64,000 nt of DNA, taken from contig PTFA01000275.1 in assembly GCA_003342895.1 (NCBI GenBank), forward strand, positions 948,667 to 1,012,666. The letters are read 5' to 3'. Positions 40,078 to 50,105 of this stretch are shown here, in pieces. Numbering within the stretch: position 1 is the stretch's first letter; every line of letters begins with the position of its first letter. The notes below the pieces were generated by a model. It saw only the letters and a program-made list of their open reading frames with translations, did not search any database and was not told the origin of the DNA. The position numbers and the translations under genes were made by a program. Source of the stretch: Casuarius casuarius. Taxonomy: Eukaryota > Chordata > Aves > Casuariiformes > Casuariidae.

Positions 40078-43000
40078 GAGGAGTATACTTCAGACAAAAC
40101 TACTCTACTAATATCCTATGAGCATAGGAACATTCCAGTATATGGATATTTTAAAAAGCACTGGCCAGAGATGGCTTAATGTGGAAGAATGCACTATTGT
40201 TTGTGAACGTTGGTCTGAACAACTTTCTTATAAAAATAAACCTAAGATTCCCAAGTGCTATTTGTAAGCAACCAAAATAAATAAGTAAATAAATATATAA
40301 ATACTACAAAGTGCAATTCAATAAAAAGGTTTTTAGTGCTTTTCATAAAGGACAAAAAGTTGATGTTTTAAAGCATAGAACTCTGATGGTACAATATCGA
40401 CAATGAACACAACTTCAGACATTCTCTGGAATAAATAATAATGAAAAATAAAAACTTCAGAAGTTTTGGTGTAGGCAAAAGCAACCAGAAGCAGAGGAAG
40501 GAGAACTGGGATGGATAGTACAGTTACAAAGCAGGACAAGAACCTCATAGGTATATGTGTGATGATGTAAGATATCCAAGATAATCTTTATGAAATAAAT
40601 GCAAAGACCTCACACTGAGAGGCTGCAGTCTTTAAGGCAGAATAAAAGGTTGATGCAAGACCAGAAAATACAACACAAATAAGTTGCAGTAGCAAATCTA
40701 GCAGGAATCTCAAAAAGTGGAGTAATAAGGATTTCATATTTAGAGAGAGTGACAGTCTACTGCAACTTGTTAAAAGAAAGCTAGAGTTGGACTAGATTTG
40801 GTGAAGGATACGAGTATGTAGTTCTGGATGTTCTTGTTTCCTATGCCTACCCCTGTAGGAACAGGAATCCACTGTTCTTTTTCAAATTTCATTTTAATCT
40901 TCGCAATATACTTGACTTTGTAAACAGTTTTACTTTGAATGAAGAAGACTGTAATATGAGGTATTAGCTGAATGGGAACAAGCTTAAAGTATCTCTTCTA
41001 TTATTACTTAGGCTGTGAAATAAGTAGTTTCATCATCAGTTTCAGTCCTCACAGCTCTCATAATTCCCAGTATCTTAACTTTAGACTCACATTTTCATTC
41101 ATTCTTCACAAACCTAGGATGCTTCAGAAAAGAGGGGAACAGGTTTTGGGAAGAGGGATACCCTTTGGAAAGCAAGTACAAGAAAAGAACAAACATAGAA
41201 ATAAAGCAAAGTGGAGAATGTCTATATGAAATAAGTTAAACTAAGACTATTTCAACTTTTCTGCAGAGTCCTTTGTGTCAAACCCTTATTTGGGGTCTCT
41301 GACATTCATTTCATGGGCTAGCAAGTCATAATAGTGACCTACTGGAAGGTTAACAAATGTTTCCACATTGTTTTTTTCAAATATTTTTAGATTGTCTTTT
41401 TTTATGTATTGTTTCCTATTGTTATGGTCATTGAACAAGATTTTTAGATTTTGAAAATCAGGTTGGCCTTGTGGAGGTTAGCTTTGACCTCTCTTGACTT
41501 TTATGTGTGTCTCTGACTAGCAACAGCCTAAATATTATCATTGACCAAAGCTCAAGAAAGAGAAAAAAAGAATTAAAATGAAGTTATGGGAAAATAAATA
41601 AAATGTGCTTGAATGGAGAATTTTCAATTTCCTGAAAAGATAACCTTCAGATAGAACAGCATAAGAACTTTGGTTCAGCTTATGAATATGTTGGCCTTTA
41701 AAATGGATGAATTTTTCGAGAACTCTTTAAATGTGTTGTCTGCTACAGAAGTATCACATTTTTTTTCCATCAGTAATAATTTAATTTTGTATTATGTTTT
41801 TGTACTTTCCATACAAATAATAAAAAGGTCAACATTTCATAAACTGGGTGATAGATTGCAACATTTTTTTTTCTAAAATAAAATTCCAACATCAGCTTTC
41901 ATATCTATAACTATTATTGCTAAAAGAATGGGAAAATCAGATAAGTTATTGAAAACATGCAGTACTTTGGTTTTGATGTTATTTAATAAAATGATATAAG
42001 ACAATAGAACACTCAAATAAGTCTAATTACATTCTACCAATATTGTAAAGAATATTTTACGGTAACACTCTGGAGTCTCATTTTATAGGTAACCAGTGAA
42101 TACAGTACCTTTTAGATAGTACAGGGCATGAATAATCAGACAGATTACATAGCTATTTCTATTTGATCTTGAGGGTATATTATCTAATCCTACTGCACCA
42201 CCAAAAAGCAATATAACAAAAATAAACACCATTTATATGTTATAGAAGGACAAATTAGTCCTGAAATATTATGACAAGTAGAATTTTGTATGTGTCAACA
42301 GATATGAGGGAAAGTTACACCAGTTTTTCTTTTTTCCTTTTATTCTCAGGGGAATGGAAGAGAAAGAGGATATTTAGAATGGGATCACGCTGACAATTTT
42401 AGCTAGAGCTGTAATTCAAACACCTCTTCCATTTGGAGATGAACATAAGAAGTTTCAAAACAAACCAGGAAAGACTGCATGTCCTTCAAGACAGGTGAGA
42501 TGAAAATCAAATCTAATCGCGGATGTTTCAGTGTGGTTGTTTGTACAGACAGGCGTTCACACTTGTACAGTAGAGTAGAGAGTAGAGTACATGTTTAGGG
42601 GTTTAGCTCAGTTGCAACTGAGCAATGACCACTCAGTACAGTCGATGGAGCAGAGAAAGCCTTTCAGCTCATTGTAATGTAGAAATTTAAGTGTCATTCA
42701 ATTATCTTCATTTGAGATATCCTACAATATCTGCCTATTTTCCTTCTGCATTCCAGAAGTGCAGAAGTCTCTCATTAGATTACTGTCATACCTGCCAGCC
42801 TTATGTGGATTTCTTGGATATCTTAAGGCATTTCAAATGGCGCTAGGTCTAGAAAATTCTATCAAGTCTCTAGTTGGATGCAGGCACATACATTTAGAAA
42901 TTTCTATTTAAATGTATTAATATACAAGCTGGATTCTACCCTTAATGGAGCTGGGGTGCCATTACTAACTTGGAAATAGGTCACAGAAATGGCTGATTGC

Positions 43001-44367
43001 CGACTAAAGCCTGGCTCTGCCACATTGCAAAGTAATTTTCTAATCACCAGATTATTGCATGTTGGCAAAAACTGAAAGGAAATTTCATACTTGCCAAAAC
43101 CAGAATGTATTTTCTCCTAATAATTTTCTGATTTTACAGTTATAGCATATCTGCTATAACTCTGCAACAACTGCTTACCACAGCCTTTAACACCTACTTG
43201 CCTAAGGCTGCACACACAAGTTGTTGCAGTGCTAGCTGTCAGTCTTATGCCTTAGTTATATTACATTACATTATGAACAGAAGTCAGCAATTAACTGTAA
43301 CCAGCACTTAAGTGTAAAGAACAAGTAGTTAAACCTACATTAGGGAAGACCCTACAGAGCTGACGTTCTCAGGCAGGTACATGCTTCCCATTCTCCAAGA
43401 AATACTTGCTGAAACATACAGTGAAATACTTTACCCCCAGTAGAACATAAGAAATGTCAACTAGCTTGTAGAACAGTACAACAGGTATATATTTAAATGT
43501 CAGGTTATTTAATACAGTATTTTAGGCATTATTCTGTTCTGAGCTCTGTATACCAAGACACCCAGGTTGGGCAAAATCACCTTTGAGATCTGAAGCCAAT
43601 GGAAAGCAGTGCACACAAAGCACATTTTCAGCTGATACATAATGATTTTTTTTAAAGGTCCTAATTTTTTTAAAGGTAGAATTCACAATCACGAGTTAAA
43701 TGTCTAAGCCTCCTACACAGTGAATATGCAAATGGACAAATAGGAAAAACTGAAATTAGATGAGGCATACATCTGAAATTCTGATCGTCATGCAGACCTT
43801 GGTACCTCAACACAGCCTGAATTAAACATCTTTGAGTGGTTAAGCATGTATAGCCCCAAATCACTTCCTACATTTATGTGACTAAGTTGTATCTATAGCA
43901 ACAGATGACTAGCCCAATCTTTTCTTTCAAAAAAGTCAGCAGCAAATATTCTTTGCAAAGTGCAAAAGGTTCAGTACTATGTCTAGATGATGTGAAACCT
44001 TAAATCTAGGCATTTCTTGCCTACCCCAAGTCTGTCTTAAGAACTAGGTAACACAGTAAAGGTACATTCTTTTCTTTTTTCTCCTGCAGTTCCAGTAAGA
44101 TATGCATTTTGGTCCACTTCAACAGGAAAATGAGATTTTCATCTTCTTCCTCCTGACTGTATTCTTTAGCCTAGTGGTAAAATCTTCTTATTTGGTTCTT
44201 CCCTCCATTTGGTTCAGAAGGAATCCCGGCTTTGTATTTTTCGCTCCAAGTGCTTTTAAGTCAAACTCCTCTGTTTTCTTTTTTTTTTCTTTTCCCCAAA
44301 TAAACTTGAACTGAACTTCAGTGCTGCTTGTGATATGCATGTTCTGAAAATATCCGTAAGTATGGAC

Positions 44368-44455
44368 CACTTTTGTGCATAATTAAAGTAGCATGCACTT
44401 TTGTGCGTGTACATGTGCAAGCACTTTTGTGCTTTTAGTACATGCACTTTTGTAC
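44368..44455 (+). repeat. four spaced copies of CACTTTTGTGC
   Basis: The 11-mer CACTTTTGTGC occurs at 44368, 44396 and 44422, and as CACTTTTGTAC at 44445. Start-to-start spacing is 28, 26 and 23 bases. Related ACATG and AAAGTAGCA phrases lie between and beside the copies, as in a decaying tandem array. The core GCACTTTTGTGC is nearly palindromic. Confidence 0.7.
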
Positions 44456-44710
44456 ATGTAAAGTAGCAGTCATCTCACATAATTTTAGATTTTACCATCA
44501 TATGCATCTACATATCAACTAAACTTCATAGCCTTCTTTCCAGAAAAAATTTTAGGGACAAAAATAGATATTTCTAGGGTGAAATTCATCTGATCTAACT
44601 TAGAATTCTATTTTAGGATAAGCTAAATCACTTCCAGAAATGTTATTTTATTTTTCTCCCACAGATTGCAGTACAAGCCAAGGAAGCAATTGGGGACCTA
44701 AAAAAATAAG

Positions 44711-44826
44711 GAATGGAGACTCTTTGGAGTTGGCTGTGGGGTCAATCTTCAGATTCCCTGAGGAAGTCTTTAACCATTCTCTGATTTCCCAGCAATGTAC
44801 ATCCCCAGCAGTGCCCCTGTAGCCTG
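44711..44826 (+). repeat. inverted repeat, left arm (116 bp)
   Basis: This arm is identical over all 116 bases to the reverse complement of 46090-46205. Similarity continues for about 15 more bases (44827-44841 against 46075-46089), sharing GTCCCTGCA with four mismatches. The arm is followed by an A-rich stretch with AATAAA-like sequence (44841-44870). I cannot assign the sequence to a known repeat family. The arms are 1263 bases apart. Confidence 0.95.
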
Positions 44827-46089
44827 TGGCACGTCCCTGCAAAATAAAAATAAATTTTTATTTAAAAAAATAACTATTGCCACTTTGCATAGTCTAGTGT
44901 ATCTGATCAGAATACCTGAGGCTGACCACAGGGAGCCAGTAGGTCTCGATGCAGTCTTCTACATATAGTTATTGAATGCCATTTGAGACAATCCAGAGTG
45001 TGGGAGTTACAGACCTGGCAGTTTTGATGTGTGATCTATGGGAGAGCTCTGCGTGTCTGAAGGGACAGCTGAAGGCCAAGTAAGATACCCAAGACAATCT
45101 CAGGTAGCACTGTATTTAAGCAACAGAAGCTTGCTGTTGATGACAGGTCAGAGGAAGACCTTTTCATCCACATCTGCCTGGTCCACCCCCATTTTTTGAA
45201 TGCCACTGAATGGCAGAGTCACGCTTACATGATCAGTAACATCTGCAATGGCATTATGTGAAAAACCTTAATGTTTTTCCAGTGAATGATTATATATCTG
45301 TATTTTCTTGGAAATGTTTGGACTATTCTGTTAGAATTATATATCTAAATTCCACTTAAATTATGTAAACTAGTCTTGTATCTTAACTGAATTTATTTTA
45401 TTCAGTGTTTCTCGAGACATAGAAATATGAAATTCTTATGTAATGCAGACCATCATTTTAGGTAGGATGAAGTTATTATGCAATAGGGTAGATTTTGCTG
45501 GTGAGAAACAAATGCATGCAGTAGAAACCATTCCACGGAATTCAAATTGTATTTTATAATCTATAGGTTGGATTCTGAGGCACTGATTTTGAAGATATTC
45601 TAGAAATGGTATGGGGAAATATACTCAAAAAATAAACAAGAAATTGTCAGACTAAAAAAACTATTGTCTTATTGTTCTCTTAAGTATTTTATTTAGGAAT
45701 TTCTTTACAGAGAATGAAATATACATCTACGATATAATGGGGGCTTTTTTTAATGGATGTCACTGTCCGTTACATGCTGAGTCATATACCTAAAATACTA
45801 AGTTCTGTTATCACAAAGCACAGTGAGGCATCACTGATAAATACCTACTCACCCCCTTAATCTTACAGCTATTTTGAATTTCCCTGAAGCCATATCAGTT
45901 CATAGATTTACAAGACTAAAGGACATCCACTGTGATCATCTAATTCAATCAGGAATATAAATAGTTCACTGTATTATAAAGAATTAATTCCTATTTACTG
46001 GATTTTTCTACCTATTAGCAAGCCTTCCCCTCCTCACAAGAAAAATGAAGTCCAAGAAAGCAAAGGCGGGACAGTGCAGGGACCTACTG
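44827..46089. other. spacer between the inverted arms
   Basis: The spacer has an unexplained, somewhat GC-richer block at about 44900-45250 and then AT-rich DNA. A decayed CR1/L3 tail sits at 45901-46015, next to the right arm. No coding region is recognised. Confidence 0.6.
45901..46015 (-). mobile_element. ancient CR1/L3 3'-tail fragment
   Basis: The plus strand reads as an inverted old CR1/L3 3' end. A TAGATTTACAAGACTAAAGG-like opening is followed by CACTGTGATCATCTAATTCAA, then AATTAATTCCTATTTACTGG. This order is that of the common amniote element whose 3' end reads GATCATCTAGTC..AATTCCTGTTT in reverse orientation. It is short and diverged, with approximate borders. Confidence 0.65.
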
Positions 46090-46205
46090 CAGGCTACAGG
46101 GGCACTGCTGGGGATGTACATTGCTGGGAAATCAGAGAATGGTTAAAGACTTCCTCAGGGAATCTGAAGATTGACCCCACAGCCAACTCCAAAGAGTCTC
46201 CATTC
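46090..46205 (-). repeat. inverted repeat, right arm (116 bp)
   Basis: This is the reverse complement of 44711-44826 without a mismatch. The flank after 46205 (AACATCCAG) does not resemble the other arm's flank, so the boundary is sharp there. The other boundary fades through about 15 partly matching bases. Confidence 0.95.
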
Positions 46206-46683
46206 AACATCCAGAATGAACTTCAATGAGGGTGCAAGAAATGACTGTTTTACTGCACCAGTTGAAATCTACTGTCAAGTCAGGATCTAACATTTTGGTA
46301 AAGCATTGGAAAGCAAATAAAATAAGCCATGTCCTCTGCCAGTACTTTCCAGAGTAGCAGCAGAGGGATGGAAGGAAAACATTGACTAAAATCCAAAGCC
46401 AAGAATAGCTGCCGAGAAACAAATTAAGCAGTGTTTTAATTGATTTTAGTAATCACCTCCCTGATTACTTAAGCCACTTGATTATTTCATCAAACTTGTA
46501 CTTGAAAGGAAATGAGGGTACAGAATGCTTTCTATCACTGCATAATTATGAATTCTTTGTTGCACCTCTCTTTAAGCACTGTATTCATTTGTTTAGGAAA
46601 GCAGTGTCTTGTAGTTGATTTATAAAAATGACTATATTTTACAATAAATATATATATATATGCGTATAAAAACAAAATGGAAG

Positions 46684-46905
46684 CCGTGTCTCAGGTCAGG
46701 AATAAGAATTCAACAGCAGCATCCTCTATGATACTTGCATTGTCNGCAGGATGTTCAGTATCTATAACAAAGGAATCTAAGTTGGTATAAGAGCGACATC
46801 TCTTAAGGTTACTGTACTTACTAGCTCCACTGTCATCCACTTCTGTACACGGCAACAGAAAAATATTTGGTCTTTTGGATGCCTGTTTCCATCCTCTAGA
46901 TATTA
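46684..46905 (-). pseudogene. protein-like minus-strand frame, unrecognised
   Basis: Reading the minus strand, a frame opens after a TGA near 46911 and stays open for about 72 codons to a TGA at about 46691-46693. It is acidic and serine-rich in its second half (for example SNLKRCRSYTNLDSF and IIEDAAVEFLFL). Its composition is less AT-driven than the chance frames around it. It lacks a starting ATG and contains the ambiguous base at 46745. It lies just downstream of the Myb/SANT-like remnant on the same strand and may be a later part of the same broken gene. I do not recognise a family, and chance is not excluded. Confidence 0.25.
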
Positions 46906-46994
46906 ATTTTCAAGCCATAGTAGTTTTGGTCCGCTTTCTCCCAGCGCAGTCTTGGCCTCTCTTTCAGTAACATCTCACTGCTCTGATGCAAGGA

Positions 46995-47225
46995 TTATGC
47001 CTCTGCCTGCTTGCTCCTAAGCATCGCTCGGATGGCATATTCTTGCCTGAAGTGGCCACAAAGAATCTTACAGATGATGTAAAGTTGTGTAAATGGCTCC
47101 TTCAGCAATTCCTCTGGCACTCCCTGTGCATAAATATTAAGGAAATCTCTAACTTCATTTTGTGACCAAAAGGCCATCAAATAACACAAAACTGGAGATA
47201 CATGCTGACTTCTGTCAGCAACCAC
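46995..47225 (-). pseudogene. Myb/SANT-like DNA-binding domain remnant
   Basis: The minus-strand frame contains a helix-rich block whose spacing resembles the Myb/SANT-like domain of the Myb_DNA-bind_4 type. A Trp followed by SQNEVRDFLNIY would be helix 1. A Leu-rich middle carries TQLYIICKIL, and RAMLRSK is a basic last segment. Such domains occur in ZSCAN20/29 and MSANTD proteins and next to Harbinger transposases, where they bind DNA. The frame ends at a TAA at 46993-46995 without the expected extension. There is no second catalytic or zinc-finger domain nearby. The likely reading is a broken gene copy or an exon of unknown affiliation. The resemblance is by eye only, and a chance frame is possible. 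Confidence 0.35.
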
Positions 47226-48228
47226 TCTCAGTGGATACCTAAATTCATATGTAACTTAAAATCAAAAATCCCTATCAACTTCTCCCTCCATTTTCCTGCT
47301 TCTACCTCTTTATCAGGTGATTTGCATTCCAATCTCATCATTACTATTTCCAAATATCTTTATATCACTTTCATTTTCTTTCTCAAATTGATAAAGACTT
47401 TAATGTTTTCATCAAAGAGTAAAGCTACTGGTGATCAATAGCGGTGAGCAAAGCTATTGGTGATCAATAAACTAGGTGTGAGGTCACTCAGTTTTGGCAG
47501 TGATTAATAAAGAATCAGAAAACAGTCTCTATATAATTGTCAGTTTTTATAAGTGGATATTTCTCACCTGATTTCACTTCCTTCTGGTTGGAGAAGACAA
47601 AATAAGCTAACAACAAGCCCTAGGATACACCATGTGCTGTATGAAGTTGCCTTTTGTTACAGGCTGTTTTAGCAGTGGCTTTTCTGTATTGCAGTTTGTA
47701 ATATCTATATTCTATATTACAGAATTCTAAGAATTTTGTAACAGAGCATCAAATTCCAATACTCTTATTAATGCTGATTAACGACTTTCTTGGCAAGTAT
47801 TCACAAGTAAATTATATTAACATATTTAATTCTAGCATAAATTATTCTCAGAAAATATGCAAATTTCATGTAATCATCTTTTTACCTTAGAAACTACGAA
47901 CACCCTACTCGTTAAATAAGCCATGCACTTCTAAATACCTCAAACACTCCACAAGAGGCTTTTTTCCTTGGAAAGTTTCTGAGCATTTTAAAAGACATCT
48001 CTTTAGCAGGCATAACATTCAAAAGCAGGAGCTTTGAGATTTTAAGAACCATCAATACTTTTGTCCTCTGGACACCAAAACACAACAGTTTTCCTTTCAA
48101 ATTATTGCTAGACTTAATATTCAGTTTTTCATTATCATATTGACAGTAAAACATCTCTTGCTAACAAAACTACCTGACATAATCTGAATACATATTCTTC
48201 TTTGGGCTAAGTCCTGTAGAAAACCTTA

Positions 48229-48234
48229 GCAAAG
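48229..48234 (+). repeat. provirus target site duplication, left copy (GCAAAG)
   Basis: GCAAAG directly precedes the TGTAGAGG start of the 5' LTR and recurs exactly after the 3' LTR at 52020-52025. A 6-bp duplication is usual for class II (beta- and alpharetrovirus-like) integrases. Confidence 0.92.
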
Positions 48235-48396
48235 TGTAGAGGCAGACAGCGAGGGATTGGACAAGATAGAGTTAAGGAGCTGAAAGCCTTGGGAGGAATA
48301 AATAGCAGTATGTAGATAAGGTAGTAGCCGCACGGAATGAGAAGGAGTGATGATGAGACCACAACCTTCGAGAAAGTACCGATCTGGGCTAGAGCT

Positions 48397-48404
48397 TATA
48401 TAAA
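48397..48404 (+). promoter_or_regulatory. LTR TATA box (TATATAAA)
   Basis: A strong TATA element in the 5' LTR, with an exact counterpart at 51944-51951. Transcription would be expected to start 25-30 bases downstream, near 48427-48433. Confidence 0.85.
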
Positions 48405-48419
48405 GGGCTTGCTTGCTTG

Positions 48420-48425
48420 AATAAA
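48420..48425 (+). promoter_or_regulatory. LTR poly(A) signal (AATAAA)
   Basis: AATAAA lies only 16 bases after the TATA box, at or just before the expected transcription start. The counterpart is at 51967-51972. Placed in U3, the signal would be absent from the 5' end of viral RNA and act only at the 3' LTR. Confidence 0.8.
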
Positions 48426-48474
48426 GTTGATTCTGATCCAGCACATCGGAGTCTGTGAATCAGACTGCCACAAA

Positions 48475-48492
48475 TGGCGCCCGAACAGGGAC
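48475..48492 (+). promoter_or_regulatory. primer binding site, tRNA-Lys (Lys3 type)
   Basis: TGGCGCCCGAACAGGGAC begins two bases after the LTR. It is the complement of the 3' 18 bases of tRNA-Lys3, the primer used by many betaretroviruses and by lentiviruses. It would have primed minus-strand DNA synthesis. All 18 positions look intact. Confidence 0.95.
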
Positions 48493-48672
48493 CGAAGACT
48501 GACTTCGTCCAGGGCTGTAGAGGCAGCGGTTAGCTGAACCGGTGGCGGAGCCCGGCTGAACAAAGAGCTGCTGAAAGGAAGCAAAAGGGGAGCCGCTGAA
48601 AGGAAGCAGCATTGCGTGCAACAGGTTACCTACCGCTGGACAGAGGTAACTGGCTGGGAACGCGTGGGAGTC

Positions 48673-49173
48673 GTGGGAAACGGAATCTCCCCACAAGACA
48701 GGTCCGTGCTAAACGTAATGCAAAAGACTTTGAAACAACACGGCAGAGATATACCCCGCCCAAGATCTCCAAATGTTATTGATGTGGGCATGCTCGAACT
48801 GTCCAGAGGTGAATTCCAGTACGATTTATATCCTCAGTACGTGGGACTCGATCGGAGTTAAGCTCTGGGATGCGGCAACAAGAAATGATAAGACAGCAGC
48901 AGGAGTTTTAGCCCCGTGGCGTACCACGCTTGAGACCCTGAAAGAACATAGCAAGAAGAAAACACAGGGACCGGAGGCACCCGCAGCCCCCACAGCACCT
49001 CTGTCAAGCGACATGGTGGTGGGGGCGGTGGGTGGACGGGACTCCCCAGGAAACGACCCAGACAATCCATTTGACCCAGGGCCGATCGATCCGGAACAGG
49101 AGCCGGACCTCTATCCACCTCTTAATACGCCTTGCGGTGTCCATCTTACAGCCCCTTCGGAACCACCGCCCCT
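48673..49173 (+). pseudogene. gag: gag N-terminal region (matrix and proline-rich part), broken, runs into gap
   Basis: Gag forms the inner virion shell. This is its matrix end. At 48673 a GTG precedes GGA AAC GGA, where a Met-Gly myristoylation start would be expected, so the start codon appears lost. The first part, in one frame, has VLNVMQKTLKQHG-like matrix helix sequence. The continuation lies in another frame from about 48773, with WDSIGVKLW and VLAPWRTTLETLKEH matching the usual later matrix helices. A frameshift near 48765-48775 therefore separates them. A proline-rich acidic stretch follows, with LYPPL at 49109-49123, which fits the LYPxL late-domain pattern that recruits ALIX for budding. 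The sequence then enters the N gap at 49174, so capsid and nucleocapsid are unseen. Confidence 0.8.
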
Positions 49174-50105
49174 NNNNNNNNNNNNNNNNNNNNNNNNNNN
49201 NNNNNNNNNNNNNNNNNNNNNNNNNNNNNNNNNNNNNNNNNNNNNNNNNNNNNNNNNNNNNNNNNNNNNNNNNNNNNNNNNNNNNNNNNNNNNNNNNNNN
49301 NNNNNNNNNNNNNNNNNNNNNNNNNNNNNNNNNNNNNNNNNNNNNNNNNNNNNNNNNNNNNNNNNNNNNNNNNNNNNNNNNNNNNNNNNNNNNNNNNNNN
49401 NNNNNNNNNNNNNNNNNNNNNNNNNNNNNNNNNNNNNNNNNNNNNNNNNNNNNNNNNNNNNNNNNNNNNNNNNNNNNNNNNNNNNNNNNNNNNNNNNNNN
49501 NNNNNNNNNNNNNNNNNNNNNNNNNNNNNNNNNNNNNNNNNNNNNNNNNNNNNNNNNNNNNNNNNNNNNNNNNNNNNNNNNNNNNNNNNNNNNNNNNNNN
49601 NNNNNNNNNNNNNNNNNNNNNNNNNNNNNNNNNNNNNNNNNNNNNNNNNNNNNNNNNNNNNNNNNNNNNNNNNNNNNNNNNNNNNNNNNNNNNNNNNNNN
49701 NNNNNNNNNNNNNNNNNNNNNNNNNNNNNNNNNNNNNNNNNNNNNNNNNNNNNNNNNNNNNNNNNNNNNNNNNNNNNNNNNNNNNNNNNNNNNNNNNNNN
49801 NNNNNNNNNNNNNNNNNNNNNNNNNNNNNNNNNNNNNNNNNNNNNNNNNNNNNNNNNNNNNNNNNNNNNNNNNNNNNNNNNNNNNNNNNNNNNNNNNNNN
49901 NNNNNNNNNNNNNNNNNNNNNNNNNNNNNNNNNNNNNNNNNNNNNNNNNNNNNNNNNNNNNNNNNNNNNNNNNNNNNNNNNNNNNNNNNNNNNNNNNNNN
50001 NNNNNNNNNNNNNNNNNNNNNNNNNNNNNNNNNNNNNNNNNNNNNNNNNNNNNNNNNNNNNNNNNNNNNNNNNNNNNNNNNNNNNNNNNNNNNNNNNNNN
50101 NNNNN
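49174..50105. other. assembly gap, 932 N
   Basis: The gap lies inside the provirus between gag and the leader-like segment. Its true length may differ from 932. Long open frames that cross it are artefacts of translating N. Capsid, protease and pol sequence may be hidden here, or absent. Confidence 0.98.

Larger units (their letters stand above)
32513..44710. other. AT-rich non-coding stretch
   Basis: I recognise no gene in these 12 kb. Simple sequence includes a 27-base T run at 35883-35909, A-rich CAAA tracts near 36428-36462, an AAAAT repeat at 40047-40077, and AAAT-type repeats near 40277-40303. A spaced 11-mer repeat lies at 44368-44455. The frames at 33626-33862 and 35459-35716 look like chance. 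Confidence 0.6.
46206..48228. other. AT-rich stretch holding minus-strand protein-like remnants
   Basis: Besides the remnants at 46684-47225, I see TA repeats at 46646-46672, an ambiguous base at 46745, and a short duplication of AAAGCTA.TGGTGATCAATA near 47421 and 47449. Nothing else is recognised. Confidence 0.6.
48235..48472 (+). repeat. 5' LTR of the provirus (238 bp)
   Basis: It runs from TGTAGAGG to TGCCACA with the usual TG..CA ends. U3 is about 190 bases and carries the TATA box. The AATAAA follows 16 bases after the TATA box, so R and U5 together are short. It is the same length as the 3' LTR. Seven of the 15 differences from the 3' LTR fall in one 16-base patch at 48356-48371. Confidence 0.95.
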
